NCBI GenBank assembly: GCA_002495645.1
Contig: DAGF01000116.1
Location: 1-24,790 of the forward strand
Length of the DNA stretch: 24,790 nt
Direction of reading: 5' to 3'
Origin: Euryarchaeota archaeon UBA549
GTDB taxonomy: Archaea > Thermoplasmatota > Poseidoniia > Poseidoniales > Poseidoniaceae
Shown here: piece after piece, positions 7,562 to 15,849 of the stretch
How the letters are laid out: each line of letters opens with the position of its first letter
How positions within the stretch are numbered: the first letter of the stretch is position 1
Translations under genes and position numbers: made by a program
The notes under the pieces: model-generated
What the model saw: only the letters and a program-made list of their open reading frames with translations
Told to the model about the DNA's origin: nothing
Database searches by the model: none

Positions 7562-9501
7562 CACTCGGGGCCCCCAAAGGAAAGGTGGGGTGGCCATTCG
7601 TATTTACTGAGTTCGGGATGTGAAGCGACCTTCGCCAGCGTTTCCTCGTCGTGAAGGGTAATTGCGGGCCAGCGGCGCACGCCGTGTTCCTCGGAGGGAA
7701 TCGGTGTGGTGGCGTCCCAGCAAAGTCGGGATTTATCATCATCAAAGGTTAATCCACGGCCCACGTCAAAGCGTGAGGTCAACTGCCAAAGCAGGCGGCG
7801 GCGGGCTTTCGTGTGCGTCATGTCCAAGTCGTCGTTGGTGATGAATAACCAGCGCAGGTTCTTTTCAGAATCCAATTGCCAAATTAAATTTCTCAATTGA
7901 AGAATTTGGTCAATTCGCTTCCCTTCTTGCTCGTCATTCCCTTCGTGCTCGCCCGTCCGAGGACTGGGTGTGCCTTCGATGGATGTTGAGACCACCAGCA
8001 TGTTGTCTCGGAGCATCCGTGCTTGCCGAACTCCAGGCAAGGCAGTCACTGCCTCAAGGCCGGTGAAGGGCTCGGAGGGTTTGGAGCCTTGGCGCCATGC
8101 GGGTGTAGGTTGATTGTAGGAGCCCTCAAGCGGCTCGTCAGAAGAGCGAGGGTCGGTGGAGACCAATGTGGTGGCATCGATGAGGAGTTTATCGTGGACG
8201 TTCTCAAAGGGCGAGGCTGCTTCAAGGGCATCAGCCACCATACCCGGAAGAACCACGACGTCCTCGCTGATCTCAACTTTGTCATTCAAGGCATCCAAGA
8301 AGGCTTCGAGGTCCTTGGGGTTCTGGTCGGGGTCAATGGCCACGATGACCTTGAGGAACATCATTTGACCTGCACCGAGCAAGCCGAGGGCAGTCTTCCG
8401 ACCTTGGCGAGGATAGCGTTGTTTGGAGGCGACGATGGCCAGGTTGTGGAAGCCTGTTTCCAGAGGGAGGTGAACGCTTCTGACGTCACGATGCTGGAAC
8501 TGAAGGACGGGCGAGAACTGCCGGCCAATGGCTTCACCCAAGAAGCCGTCCTCCATCGGCGGAAGACCGACAATGGTGGCGGGGAGGATGGCGTCCTTTC
8601 GGCAAGTGATGGCCGTTACATGGAGGACGGGGTACTGGCCCGTCAAGGAATAGAAGCCGTAGTGGTCGCCAAACGGCCCTTCTAATTTGGTTTCCGTGGG
8701 GTCGCAGTAACCCTCGATGATGATGTCAGCCTCTGCTGGGACCCAGAGGTCTTGTGTGAGGGCTTTGGTGATGGGGAGGGATTTCTGGCCGAGAATACCC
8801 GCGAATTGGTATTCAGATAGATTGTCAGGGAGGGGTGAAATCGCTGAGAAAATGAGTTCGGGGGGTCCACCAATGCAAACCGCCACCGGCATCCGCTCGC
8901 CTTTGGCGGCGTGTTCTGCACCGTGCTTGTGTATCTGCCAGTGCAAACCGAGTTCGGTTTCGTTGTGAACTTGGGCACGGTACATGCCGAGGTTATGCTC
9001 ACCGCTCGAGTCCTTGGTGACCACAAGAGGCAGGGTGACGAAATGACCGCCGTCCATGGGCCATGTTTTGGGGATGGGGAGTTTGGTCAAGTCGTTGGGC
9101 AGACGAACACGTTGGCCCTTGCCTTTGCGGACCTTCTTCGGTGGCATGGCCAGGGCGTCTCGTAGCAGTGGCAAACCCTTCCATGGTTTGCGCATGTACA
9201 GGCCAATATCGGGTTTCATCATCGCCACCATGCGGTCGCCGATTTCCGTCTCATGGGTGGCGCCGAGTGCCCGCAGCGTTCGGTCGTGACTGCCAAAGGC
9301 GTTCATCAGCAGCGGAATGGAGGAGATCGTCCCGTCGGCCAGACGAGGTTGTTCAAACAACACCGCTGGACCGTTGTTCTTGACCAGGAGGTCTGCGATG
9401 GCGCCGGCTTCGTAAACCACGTCGACCGGACGGTCAATGCGAAGCAACTCATCCCGTTCATCGAGATGCTTCACCCAACGCCTCAACGTCTTCCAAGCCA
9501 C
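7561..9501 (-). CDS. ubiD: UbiD-family (MqnL-like) aromatic acid decarboxylase
   Basis: UbiD enzymes decarboxylate prenylated aromatic acids using prenylated FMN and a metal. The region NLGMYRAQVHNETELGLHW is the prFMN/metal segment. The EGYCDPTETKLEGPFGDHYG segment is the hallmark active-site motif with its catalytic glutamates. The C-terminal part (RFDVGRGL...LCWDAT.P...RRWP) resembles the longer decarboxylases of menaquinone synthesis (SCO4490/MqnL type). The frame is open to an ATG at 9741 (726 residues), but that start would overlap the divergent reductase. I prefer the GTG at 9499-9501, giving VAWKTLRRWVKHLDERDEL, the usual UbiD beginning, and about 646 residues. The ATG at 9598-9600 would add a low-complexity tail with repeated EGNGG. 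ubiA follows with an overlapping start. Family assignment is strong; the substrate is inferred. Confidence 0.88.
   Translation of the reverse strand: MAWKTLRRWVKHLDERDELLRIDRPVDVVYEAGAIADLLVKNNGPAVLFEQPRLADGTISSIPLLMNAFGSHDRTLRALGATHETEIGDRMVAMMKPDIGLYMRKPWKGLPLLRDALAMPPKKVRKGKGQRVRLPNDLTKLPIPKTWPMDGGHFVTLPLVVTKDSSGEHNLGMYRAQVHNETELGLHWQIHKHGAEHAAKGERMPVAVCIGGPPELIFSAISPLPDNLSEYQFAGILGQKSLPITKALTQDLWVPAEADIIIEGYCDPTETKLEGPFGDHYGFYSLTGQYPVLHVTAITCRKDAILPATIVGLPPMEDGFLGEAIGRQFSPVLQFQHRDVRSVHLPLETGFHNLAIVASKQRYPRQGRKTALGLLGAGQMMFLKVIVAIDPDQNPKDLEAFLDALNDKVEISEDVVVLPGMVADALEAASPFENVHDKLLIDATTLVSTDPRSSDEPLEGSYNQPTPAWRQGSKPSEPFTGLEAVTALPGVRQARMLRDNMLVVSTSIEGTPSPRTGEHEGNDEQEGKRIDQILQLRNLIWQLDSEKNLRWLFITNDDLDMTHTKARRRLLWQLTSRFDVGRGLTFDDDKSRLCWDATTPIPSEEHGVRRWPAITLHDEETLAKVASHPELSKYEWPPHLSFGGPE
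7871..7916. repeat. CAATTG-family bipartite AT-rich element (ubiD)
   Basis: CAATTG at 7873-7878 and 7894-7899 are 21 bp apart, with AAATTAAATTT between them. GAATTT at 7902 and CAATTC at 7911 follow. The patch encodes QILQLRNLIWQLDSEKN in ubiD with A/T-rich codons, within a GC-rich gene. Confidence 0.5.
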
Positions 9502-9628
9502 AACCCGCCCTGAGGGTTCTTGGCTTTGAACCTCCGTATGACCGCCATTCCCCTCAGAAGGCTGGCATGCTCGCCCACCGTTTCCTTCATGGGCTTCCAT
9601 CCCGTCGTTTTGGTCAAGGGGGGCTTGC

Positions 9629-10849
9629 ATGCACGACGTCGTGGTCATCGGAGCGGGACCTGGAGGCGGTTCGGCCGCCCTCCATGCTGCGCGAGCAGGC
9701 CTTTCCACCCTCATCCTCGAAGCGGACCCTGAAATCGGCACGCCGGTTCACTGTGGAGAGTGCCTTTCTGAGCTCGCTGTTCAGAACTTGGACCTTGAAC
9801 TCCCTGACCATGTCAAAGCCCTCGACGTCAAGGGCATTCGTGTCATCTTCCCCGACGGTACGGAGAAACTCCTTACCGAGGAGGGTTATGTGCTTGAGAA
9901 GCATCTGTTTGAGCGCTGGTTGGCCGATGAAGCGGTTGCAAAAGGGGCAGAACTTCTGCTTCATCATCGCGTCACCGGCATGGAACGAGTTTACAATTCA
10001 GAAAATCAATTTTCCAATTGGAAATTGACGGGGCGGGGCGACGAATTCCCACTGGAGTGTCGAGCGGTGATTGACGCCTCGGGTGTCTCGGGCGCTGCGG
10101 CGAAATACTTGGACATGGGCGGTGAAGTGGAGGTCATTGCGGGCTTCCAATACGAGATGTTGGACGTTCCCAACGACGGCTACCTTGATTTCTATCTCTG
10201 GCCCAAATACTCACCGCACGGCTATGTGTGGATGATTCCAAAAGAAGGAGGTAGAGCCAATGTTGGCCTTGTCACCACCGACAAAAAAGGTGCCATCAAG
10301 TACCTTGAATCCTTTATCGAAGACACCTACCTCAACGGCAAACCCACGGTGAACCCCCCGTGGCGAGCGGAGGGCGTCAAGATCCGGCCGTTCGGTGGCA
10401 CCATCCCCATTTCGGGACCCCGGACAACCACAGTCGGAGATGGTGTGATGCTGGTGGGCGACGCTGCCGGATTTACCTCACCGCTGTTTGAAGGTGGAAC
10501 ACACTTGGCGTTGTGGTCTGGACGAGAAGCAGCACAAACGGTGGCTGCGGCGCTGAAAGAAAACGACCTATCGGCGCAACGACTCATGGCGTACGAGCGA
10601 GCCTGGAAGAAACGATTCCCCCCCTATCACAAGATTCTGAAAGGAAAAACTGCGCTCTACGAACTCACGGATGAGGAGATGTCGGCCATGGCTCGGTGTT
10701 TGCCCAACGAATTGGGTAACATGAGCCCGCTTGACAAGGCCTTCATCGGCCTCAAAATCCTCGTGCGTCGTCCGTTGTTGCTGACCAAGCGTGTGATTTC
10801 CGTCCTGCTTTCCTTCGGTTATTCCCGTGCGAAATTCTTTGGCTGGTAG
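9629..10849 (+). CDS. Geranylgeranyl reductase family flavoprotein
   Basis: This 406-residue FAD-dependent reductase saturates isoprenoid double bonds. In archaea the family makes the phytanyl chains of membrane lipids or reduces the prenyl tail of menaquinone. The FAD-binding GAGPGGGSAA is at residues 8-17 and EADPE at 31-35. The conserved cysteine motif VHCGEC is at about residue 40. FYLWPKYSPHGYVWMIPK is the family's substrate-side motif, and VGDAAGFTSPLFEGG is the second FAD motif. The ATG at 9629 has AAGGGGGG just upstream and places the FAD motif at the normal distance. It is divergent from ubiD/ubiA, which favours a quinone-tail role without excluding lipid saturation. An AT-rich CAATTG patch codes for the variable NSENQFSNWKL segment. 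The family call is firm; the substrate is open. Confidence 0.92.
   Translation: MHDVVVIGAGPGGGSAALHAARAGLSTLILEADPEIGTPVHCGECLSELAVQNLDLELPDHVKALDVKGIRVIFPDGTEKLLTEEGYVLEKHLFERWLADEAVAKGAELLLHHRVTGMERVYNSENQFSNWKLTGRGDEFPLECRAVIDASGVSGAAAKYLDMGGEVEVIAGFQYEMLDVPNDGYLDFYLWPKYSPHGYVWMIPKEGGRANVGLVTTDKKGAIKYLESFIEDTYLNGKPTVNPPWRAEGVKIRPFGGTIPISGPRTTTVGDGVMLVGDAAGFTSPLFEGGTHLALWSGREAAQTVAAALKENDLSAQRLMAYERAWKKRFPPYHKILKGKTALYELTDEEMSAMARCLPNELGNMSPLDKAFIGLKILVRRPLLLTKRVISVLLSFGYSRAKFFGW
9991..10027. repeat. CAATTG-family bipartite AT-rich element (reductase gene)
   Basis: CAATTC at 9994 and CAATTG at 10015-10020 are 21 bp apart. The spacer AGAAAATCAATTTTC is close to that of the uvrB copy at 5067-5092. 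The 15-mer TTCCAATTGGAAATT (10012-10026) occurs exactly at 893-907 in the first intergenic region. Codons here are AAT, TCA, GAA, AAT, CAA, TTT, unlike the rest of the gene. Confidence 0.5.
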
Positions 10850-10883
10850 CGCCACAGAGGACCACGGAAAATGAGCAAAGGCC

Positions 10884-13442
10884 ATGAGGGTCGCCCCTCA
10901 CCCAAGCACCATGTGGGGGCTCACAATGTGGTTGGCCCTCGCTGCCACGTGCTGGTTGTTGGCAAAACCTCGACTGCATGAAGAGAACGCCCCGCTTTCG
11001 ATGGCGTTGCACCTTGCGATGGTCGCTCCCTTTGTCAGCCTCGCCGGTCGCTTTCTGGTCAACGACACCTCCATCTTGCACGTTGCGGCGTTTGGTGGCG
11101 AAGACTTGCCGCTGAAATACCGATTCGCGGCGACGTGGGCGGCCCGAGAAGGTCCGCTCTTGATGTGGTTGGGGTGGATGGCACTGGTGGCCTGGTTGTG
11201 GCGCAAACCTCTCCCGGGGGAAGCAGACGGCGTCGCTCACGACTGGCGTCTTCGATTCATGCATCTCATGAGCCTCACGTTGTTGCTTATCGCCTTCTCG
11301 CTGGACCCGTTCAAGCCAACGCCGGCGTTCTTCATCGGGGCAGGGCTCAACCCGCTTCTCCAAACCGACCTGATGGTCATCCACCCACCACTGATTTTCC
11401 TGACCTACGCCCTCTGCCTTCATTTGACGGCCATCGCCCTCTCAGCGGCCTACACGAACGAGACCGAAGAGCTGGGACCTCGCATGCTCCACCTCGCTCG
11501 CCCTGGGCTCTTGATGGCCACGTTGGGCATCGGCTTGGGCGGTCTGTGGGCCTACTTGATTCTCGACTGGGGTGGCTACTGGGCTTGGGACCCTGTAGAG
11601 ACCGGTTCCTTCCTGCCGTGGCTGGCGCTGGTGATGATCGTGCATCTTCGCACCCGGCCGGGCAAGGTCCGCCCCGAAGTCTGGATTGGAGGTGGACTTG
11701 CGACCGGTGTTTTGGCGTTGTTCGCCACCACGGTCACCCGCGCAGGCGGCGTCTGGGCCTCGTCGGTTCACACCTTCGTGACCTCCGACAACAGCACGCC
11801 GCCCACCGATGTTTTTGGCCGACTCATGGTCCTGAGGGACGATGCCGCCGCGACCGAAGTCATGACCTACGTTGCGTGGATGTTCATGCTCATCGGCTGT
11901 TGGTTGGCCGTTCAACGGGCAGCCAGCAACGCTCGACCGTTGGCGCTGAACTCGGCATGGCCGGTTGCCATTCCAACGGCGGTGACCCTGCTTGGGTGCC
12001 TTGTGTTCACCGGTAGCAACGGCGAAGGGTTGTCCTGGGCCGCCGTTCCCGATGTGGTTTTCGTCGCCCTCCTCTTCGTGCCACTGGCCGCCGTTCCTCG
12101 GGGCGGGAAAGCGGACGAAGACGCAGAAAGCAGCGTCTGGACCTACCACCAACTCACCCCTCTTCCCCTTGACGCCGTGGTCGTGGGCGTCATGTTCGCC
12201 TTCACCGGCGACGTGTGGATGGCCACAGCAACAGCGGTGCTCTTCGTACCGCTCTACCGCTCGAACGACACCTTGGCAGCGTGGCCCTGGGCCGCTGCAG
12301 GGGTGATGCTTGGTCTCGCCCTTGCTTGGTCGCAAGCCATGAGCATCGGCGTGGCGGCCTTCCTCCTGCTCGCCTTTGTGTTGCCGTGGCTCTTGGCGCC
12401 CCAAGATGAAGACGGTGGTTCGTTGAAAATGACGGAAAAGCGCAGCCAGCAACGCTTGGCTTTGTGGGGCAGCGTCATCGTGGTCAGCCTGTATTTGGTG
12501 CTGACCTGGGTGCTCCTCCTCACCAGCATTGACGCCGTCAATTTCGAGGCTCACGAACTCTACGGTGCGCCCTTCCTGACGGCTGTCGCCGCATCGCTCT
12601 TCATCTACACCAGGCGCAAGGACGACCCGGTGCAGACCTTGTGGTTGGTCGGTGGTGCTGCCGCCGTGTCCGTCCTTGGATTCATGTACGCCCCCTCAGC
12701 CTTCGGCGGGGACGCTGCCACGATGGTCTCGGACCGCATGACGCGCGGCCACATCGTCTGGATCTCTCTTCCAATGCTCACCTTGGCCACCGCTCCCGTG
12801 GCGCGCGAAGTCGTCCGCCAGTGGACCACAAACCGAACGAAAAACACCGTGCTGCGTATCCCCTTTGGCGCCCACGTGGTTCACCTCGGCCTGCTCTTGC
12901 TGCTGCTTGGCCACCTTTCCACCACCGTGTTGGTCGACCGTGGTGATGCCAGCCACCGACTCTCCCTCGTGAAAGATGAGGTCATCGTGCACGAAGGTAT
13001 GGGGTATGAATTCACGGCTTTGGTGCTTGAGAGCGAGGATTTGGAGGTGGGTGATGGCTTCATCGGCGTTCAAATCAATGTCTACACGATGGATGGGAGC
13101 TCGGTGGGCGACCTCATCGGCACCGTAACCCCCGGAACGCTGAGATTTGACAGCCAGGGCATTCCAAGGTCCGAAGTGGCAACGCTGACTCGCTTAACTG
13201 GCGATGTTGTCTTCATCTTTGACGGCAGTCAAGCGGGCGCCCTGATGAGTTCTTCAAACGGTGGTGGCTTGGAAAGCATCGAACTCGTTCGGGTCACGGT
13301 GTACGACCTGCCTCATTCTCATCTGGTTTGGGCCGGCTGGACGATGATGATGGGAGGGATGGCGTTGGTGGCTCTTGCAGGGGCCAAAAAAGCAACGGCG
13401 TCCCCCGAACACCAAGGCAAATTCTCCTCTGAGGAAGAATGA
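10884..13442 (+). CDS. ccmF: Cytochrome c haem lyase subunit CcmF
   Basis: CcmF is the core membrane subunit that attaches haem to apocytochrome c in system I maturation. The WWD-type motif WGGYWAWDPVE is near residues 229-239, followed by a membrane histidine in ALVMIVHLR. The upstream family signature is NDTSILHVAAFG...LPLKYRFAATWAAREGPLLMW (about 60-95). Many transmembrane helices follow. The C-terminal part has HVVHLGLLLLLLGHL (about 664-678), then a beta-rich domain on the far side of the membrane, and a last helix near 814-833. The 852-residue length is longer than typical bacterial CcmF (about 650). It starts 34 bp after the reductase gene. CcmE, CcmH and the haem exporter are not in the window. 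An internal ATG at 10911 is an alternative start. It indicates c-type cytochromes and thus respiration. Confidence 0.93.
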   Translation: MRVAPHPSTMWGLTMWLALAATCWLLAKPRLHEENAPLSMALHLAMVAPFVSLAGRFLVNDTSILHVAAFGGEDLPLKYRFAATWAAREGPLLMWLGWMALVAWLWRKPLPGEADGVAHDWRLRFMHLMSLTLLLIAFSLDPFKPTPAFFIGAGLNPLLQTDLMVIHPPLIFLTYALCLHLTAIALSAAYTNETEELGPRMLHLARPGLLMATLGIGLGGLWAYLILDWGGYWAWDPVETGSFLPWLALVMIVHLRTRPGKVRPEVWIGGGLATGVLALFATTVTRAGGVWASSVHTFVTSDNSTPPTDVFGRLMVLRDDAAATEVMTYVAWMFMLIGCWLAVQRAASNARPLALNSAWPVAIPTAVTLLGCLVFTGSNGEGLSWAAVPDVVFVALLFVPLAAVPRGGKADEDAESSVWTYHQLTPLPLDAVVVGVMFAFTGDVWMATATAVLFVPLYRSNDTLAAWPWAAAGVMLGLALAWSQAMSIGVAAFLLLAFVLPWLLAPQDEDGGSLKMTEKRSQQRLALWGSVIVVSLYLVLTWVLLLTSIDAVNFEAHELYGAPFLTAVAASLFIYTRRKDDPVQTLWLVGGAAAVSVLGFMYAPSAFGGDAATMVSDRMTRGHIVWISLPMLTLATAPVAREVVRQWTTNRTKNTVLRIPFGAHVVHLGLLLLLLGHLSTTVLVDRGDASHRLSLVKDEVIVHEGMGYEFTALVLESEDLEVGDGFIGVQINVYTMDGSSVGDLIGTVTPGTLRFDSQGIPRSEVATLTRLTGDVVFIFDGSQAGALMSSSNGGGLESIELVRVTVYDLPHSHLVWAGWTMMMGGMALVALAGAKKATASPEHQGKFSSEEE

Positions 13443-13451
13443 GCACTTCCA

Positions 13452-13460
13452 ATGCAATTA
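13452..13460 (+). promoter_or_regulatory. ATGCAATTA element upstream of the FKBP-SAP gene
   Basis: ATGCAATTA lies in the 63-bp gap after ccmF, 54 nt before the FKBP start, and is preceded by CTTCCA. The same nine bases, preceded by CTTCC, occur upstream of the carboxylase operon at 15805-15813. The position would suit a TATA-like element giving a leader of about 20-25 nt that includes GGAGGT at 13494-13499. The assignment rests on two copies only. Confidence 0.3.
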
Positions 13461-13505
13461 TGAAGGGGGGGCTGGTCGCCGAAGCATCCACTTGGAGGTA
13501 ATACC

Positions 13506-14348
13506 ATGGAAGAAGGAACAATTGTCCACGTTGATTACGAGCTCTACAACGGCGAAAGCGGCGACCTCATTGAGACCACACGAGAAGATGTGGCCAAGGA
13601 GCACGAAGCGCACCAAGAGGGTCGCTCCTACACCCCCATGGTGTGCGTTGTCGGCGGCGGCAACCTCATCCCCGGCTTTGAAGCAGCGCTTGCCGATGCA
13701 AAGGCCAACAAGGAAATCGAAGTGGTCATTGAACCCGCTGACGCTTACGGAGAAAAGGATCCTGAGCAGATTGAAACCATCAGCATCGACAAGTTGATTC
13801 GAGCCGTCAAGGACCCCAATTCGCTCTACATCGGTGCTCCCGTGAGCATCGGAAACCGCCAAGGCTACCTCTCCTACTTGGCCGCTGGCCGAGCCCGCAT
13901 CGATTACAACCACCCCATGGCAGGAAAGACCCTGAAGTACAGTTTCAAGGTCGTCAAGGTCGTTGAAGGCAAGGAAGAGCAAGTCATGGCCCTGTTGGAA
14001 TCCAACACCGGGCACAGTGATTTCGGCGTGGCGTTTGACGGCGATGACCTCAACATCACCATCCCGCAAACGATGCTCTTTGACACCAATGCAGCCATGA
14101 TGAAGTTCCGATTGGTCACCATCATCCGAGACGCTGTTGAATGCGGCAAGGTCTCGTTCATTGAAGTCCACGAACCTCGTGGATTTGGCCTCGATGATGA
14201 CGAGGACGACGCTGCAGACGAGGGCGAGGACCTCTCCAAACTCTCCGTTGCCGACCTCAAGGAGCGATTGAAGGCTGCCGGCCTCCCTGTTGGCGGCAAG
14301 AAAGCCGACCTCATTGAACGCCTCTCTGCCGCTGGCGAAGAAGAGTGA
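13506..14348 (+). CDS. FKBP-type prolyl isomerase with C-terminal SAP domain
   Basis: This 280-residue protein is a long archaeal FKBP/SlyD-like peptidyl-prolyl isomerase and probable chaperone. The FKBP fold covers the N-terminal half: VGGGNLIPGFE at 49-59 and the ADAYGEKDPE motif around 78-87 lead into an insert-in-flap region. RARIDYNHPMAGKTLKYSF (about 129-147) closes the FKBP domain. A further alpha/beta domain follows to about residue 225, as in archaeal 26-kDa FKBPs. Then come an acidic linker (DDDEDDAADEGED) and a final SAP motif (about 243-275: L-SKLSVADLKERLKAAGL and GGKKADLIERL). SAP motifs bind DNA or RNA, so the isomerase may be tethered to nucleic acid or nascent ribonucleoprotein. 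GGAGGT lies 6 nt before the ATG. The domain calls are clear by pattern; the nucleic-acid role is inferred. Confidence 0.9.
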   Translation: MEEGTIVHVDYELYNGESGDLIETTREDVAKEHEAHQEGRSYTPMVCVVGGGNLIPGFEAALADAKANKEIEVVIEPADAYGEKDPEQIETISIDKLIRAVKDPNSLYIGAPVSIGNRQGYLSYLAAGRARIDYNHPMAGKTLKYSFKVVKVVEGKEEQVMALLESNTGHSDFGVAFDGDDLNITIPQTMLFDTNAAMMKFRLVTIIRDAVECGKVSFIEVHEPRGFGLDDDEDDAADEGEDLSKLSVADLKERLKAAGLPVGGKKADLIERLSAAGEEE

Positions 14349-14400
14349 ACAACGGAAAAGGAATAGGCGACCATCAACTGGCTCGTCATGCTGAGCAGCG

Positions 14401-15783
14401 ATGACCATGAGCGAGCAGAGCCCGTCCTCCGATTACCCTGAACCGCTACCGGATGACCGGTACTCACCGGTTGAAAAGGTCCTGATTTGGGTTGCCATCG
14501 GCTTGGCGTTTGCCTTGGCTGCAGGTCTCGTCTTGGCCTTTGATAGCGTATGGACCGAGACGCTCAAACCCATCATCTGGGACCCCGTCGTCGAGGACGC
14601 TGGCGTCGCTGGCGACGCCGGTTACACCCCGCAGAACACGGCCATTTACACCCTGAGCATGCTCGCCTGTGTCGTGCTGTTTCAGGCGCTCTTTCGCAAG
14701 TGGGGATTGCCCACCGACGAACGCATGACGCTGGCCCTCATCGCATGGGTCTGCCTTGCCCCGGTGCTTCGGGTGCTCGAGGATGCGGACTTCTTCTCAT
14801 CTTCACGGGACGTCTTGTTCATCTCGCCCATCATCCACCTCCACCTCGCTGCATGGCTGGTCGGTGTCGCCATCCTCAGCCATCTTGCCGGACGACGATT
14901 TGACGGGCGCCTTGACGACGCTTCGCAGGAAGCCCAAGCAACGCTTCTTGGCGGCCTGCTCTTCGTTGTCCTCTTGGGCCATTGGTACCTGCTGTACCAG
15001 CCAGCCTACGCCAGCCACCCTTCCGTTTCCTTTTCCCTGGCCACGGGTGGTTTGGTGGTCGCCGTCGCCGTTCTTTGTATTGGACTGGTGATGACGCGTG
15101 GATGGCCAGCCATCACCCGTGGCATGTTCGCCTTTGCATCAAGCGCTGTGATCTTGGGTATTGCTCACTGGGTGCAATTCATGGCCACTCCGTGGGCCCA
15201 AGAAAGTGGCAAAGCATCGGGCGACATCACTTTCTGGCCTGCTTTCATCGTGTTGGGGCTGCCTGCCATCGTCTGCGTCGTGCTCTATCGAATGGGAAGA
15301 GAAGATGCGGAGCAATTGCGCTTGACCGGCTTCACCGCCGGCGTCCTCCCGCCTCATATCGGCATCAAACAGTGGGAAGACGAAGCCGAGCAGTGGGCTG
15401 ACCATCCCGTTGAATTCCTCTCCAACAAAGCCCTGCTCGCTCATCCGATGGTGCTCGGCATGGTGTTTGGGCAACTGTGCGACGGGTTTGCCACCATGGT
15501 GGGCATTGACATGTTTGGGTACGGTGAAAAGCACCCCGTCAGCGACGCTGTGATTCAATTTGGTGGACGCATTAACGAGAGCCTTGGACTTGATTGGGGC
15601 GAAGGTGCGTGGCTGTTTGCGTTGGTCAAAGCAGCCTTGGTTGGCCTTATCGTGTGGCTCTTCGTCCAAATGCGAGTTGAGCACCGACAGCAACATTTCC
15701 GCCTCCTCATCGTTCTCGCCGTGCTGATTGTCGGCCTTGCGCCGGGCTTGAGGGATATTGGACGATTGATGCTCGGCGTTTGA
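14401..15783 (+). CDS. DUF63 family membrane protein
   Basis: This 460-residue polytopic membrane protein has about ten hydrophobic helices and a short hydrophilic N-terminus. Conserved-looking segments are FRKWG, APVLRVLEDADFFSSSRD with ISPIIHLHL, and GMVFGQLCDGFATMVGIDMFGYGEKHPVSD. The last resembles the 'LDA.aTfvGi..fGY.E.HvlP' motif of DUF63, a family confined mostly to archaea with no assigned function. It starts 52 bp after the FKBP-SAP gene and ends 66 bp before the leucine-degradation operon. Acidic and histidine residues within membrane segments (E/D in 'LEDAD', H in 'LAHP' and 'GEKHP') could bind a metal or an ion, but this is speculation. The second ATG two codons downstream is an equally possible start. 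Confidence 0.75.
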   Translation: MTMSEQSPSSDYPEPLPDDRYSPVEKVLIWVAIGLAFALAAGLVLAFDSVWTETLKPIIWDPVVEDAGVAGDAGYTPQNTAIYTLSMLACVVLFQALFRKWGLPTDERMTLALIAWVCLAPVLRVLEDADFFSSSRDVLFISPIIHLHLAAWLVGVAILSHLAGRRFDGRLDDASQEAQATLLGGLLFVVLLGHWYLLYQPAYASHPSVSFSLATGGLVVAVAVLCIGLVMTRGWPAITRGMFAFASSAVILGIAHWVQFMATPWAQESGKASGDITFWPAFIVLGLPAIVCVVLYRMGREDAEQLRLTGFTAGVLPPHIGIKQWEDEAEQWADHPVEFLSNKALLAHPMVLGMVFGQLCDGFATMVGIDMFGYGEKHPVSDAVIQFGGRINESLGLDWGEGAWLFALVKAALVGLIVWLFVQMRVEHRQQHFRLLIVLAVLIVGLAPGLRDIGRLMLGV

Positions 15784-15804
15784 GTCCCCCACCCGCTGGC
15801 TTCC

Positions 15805-15813
15805 ATGCAATTA
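15805..15813 (+). promoter_or_regulatory. ATGCAATTA element upstream of the carboxylase operon
   Basis: This is a second copy of ATGCAATTA, preceded by CTTCC, 45 nt before the liuB start. It matches the copy ahead of the FKBP gene at 13452-13460. Initiation about 25 nt downstream would leave a short leader containing GAGGG (about 6 nt before the ATG). It is a candidate promoter element, not shown to be functional. Confidence 0.3.
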
Positions 15814-15849
15814 AGTGCAGGCTTCGCTTCGCCGAGATGAGGGCTCAAT

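Noticed and set aside
9502..9741. Upstream extension of the ubiD frame
   Set aside because: It overlaps the divergent reductase gene and its codons beyond 9600 mirror that gene; the resulting peptide is low-complexity and not UbiD-like.
11442..12554. Long minus-strand open frame (370 codons) opposite ccmF
   Set aside because: It is the antisense shadow of a GC-rich membrane-protein gene: His/Gln/Gly/Arg-rich, no recognisable domain, no ribosome site.
13519..13524. CAATTG in the first codons of the FKBP-SAP gene
   Set aside because: It is a single hexamer in normal-composition sequence with no partner 20-21 bp away; treated as chance.
15313..15318. CAATTG inside the DUF63 gene
   Set aside because: It is isolated, with GC-rich flanks and no second hexamer, so it was not counted in the repeat family.
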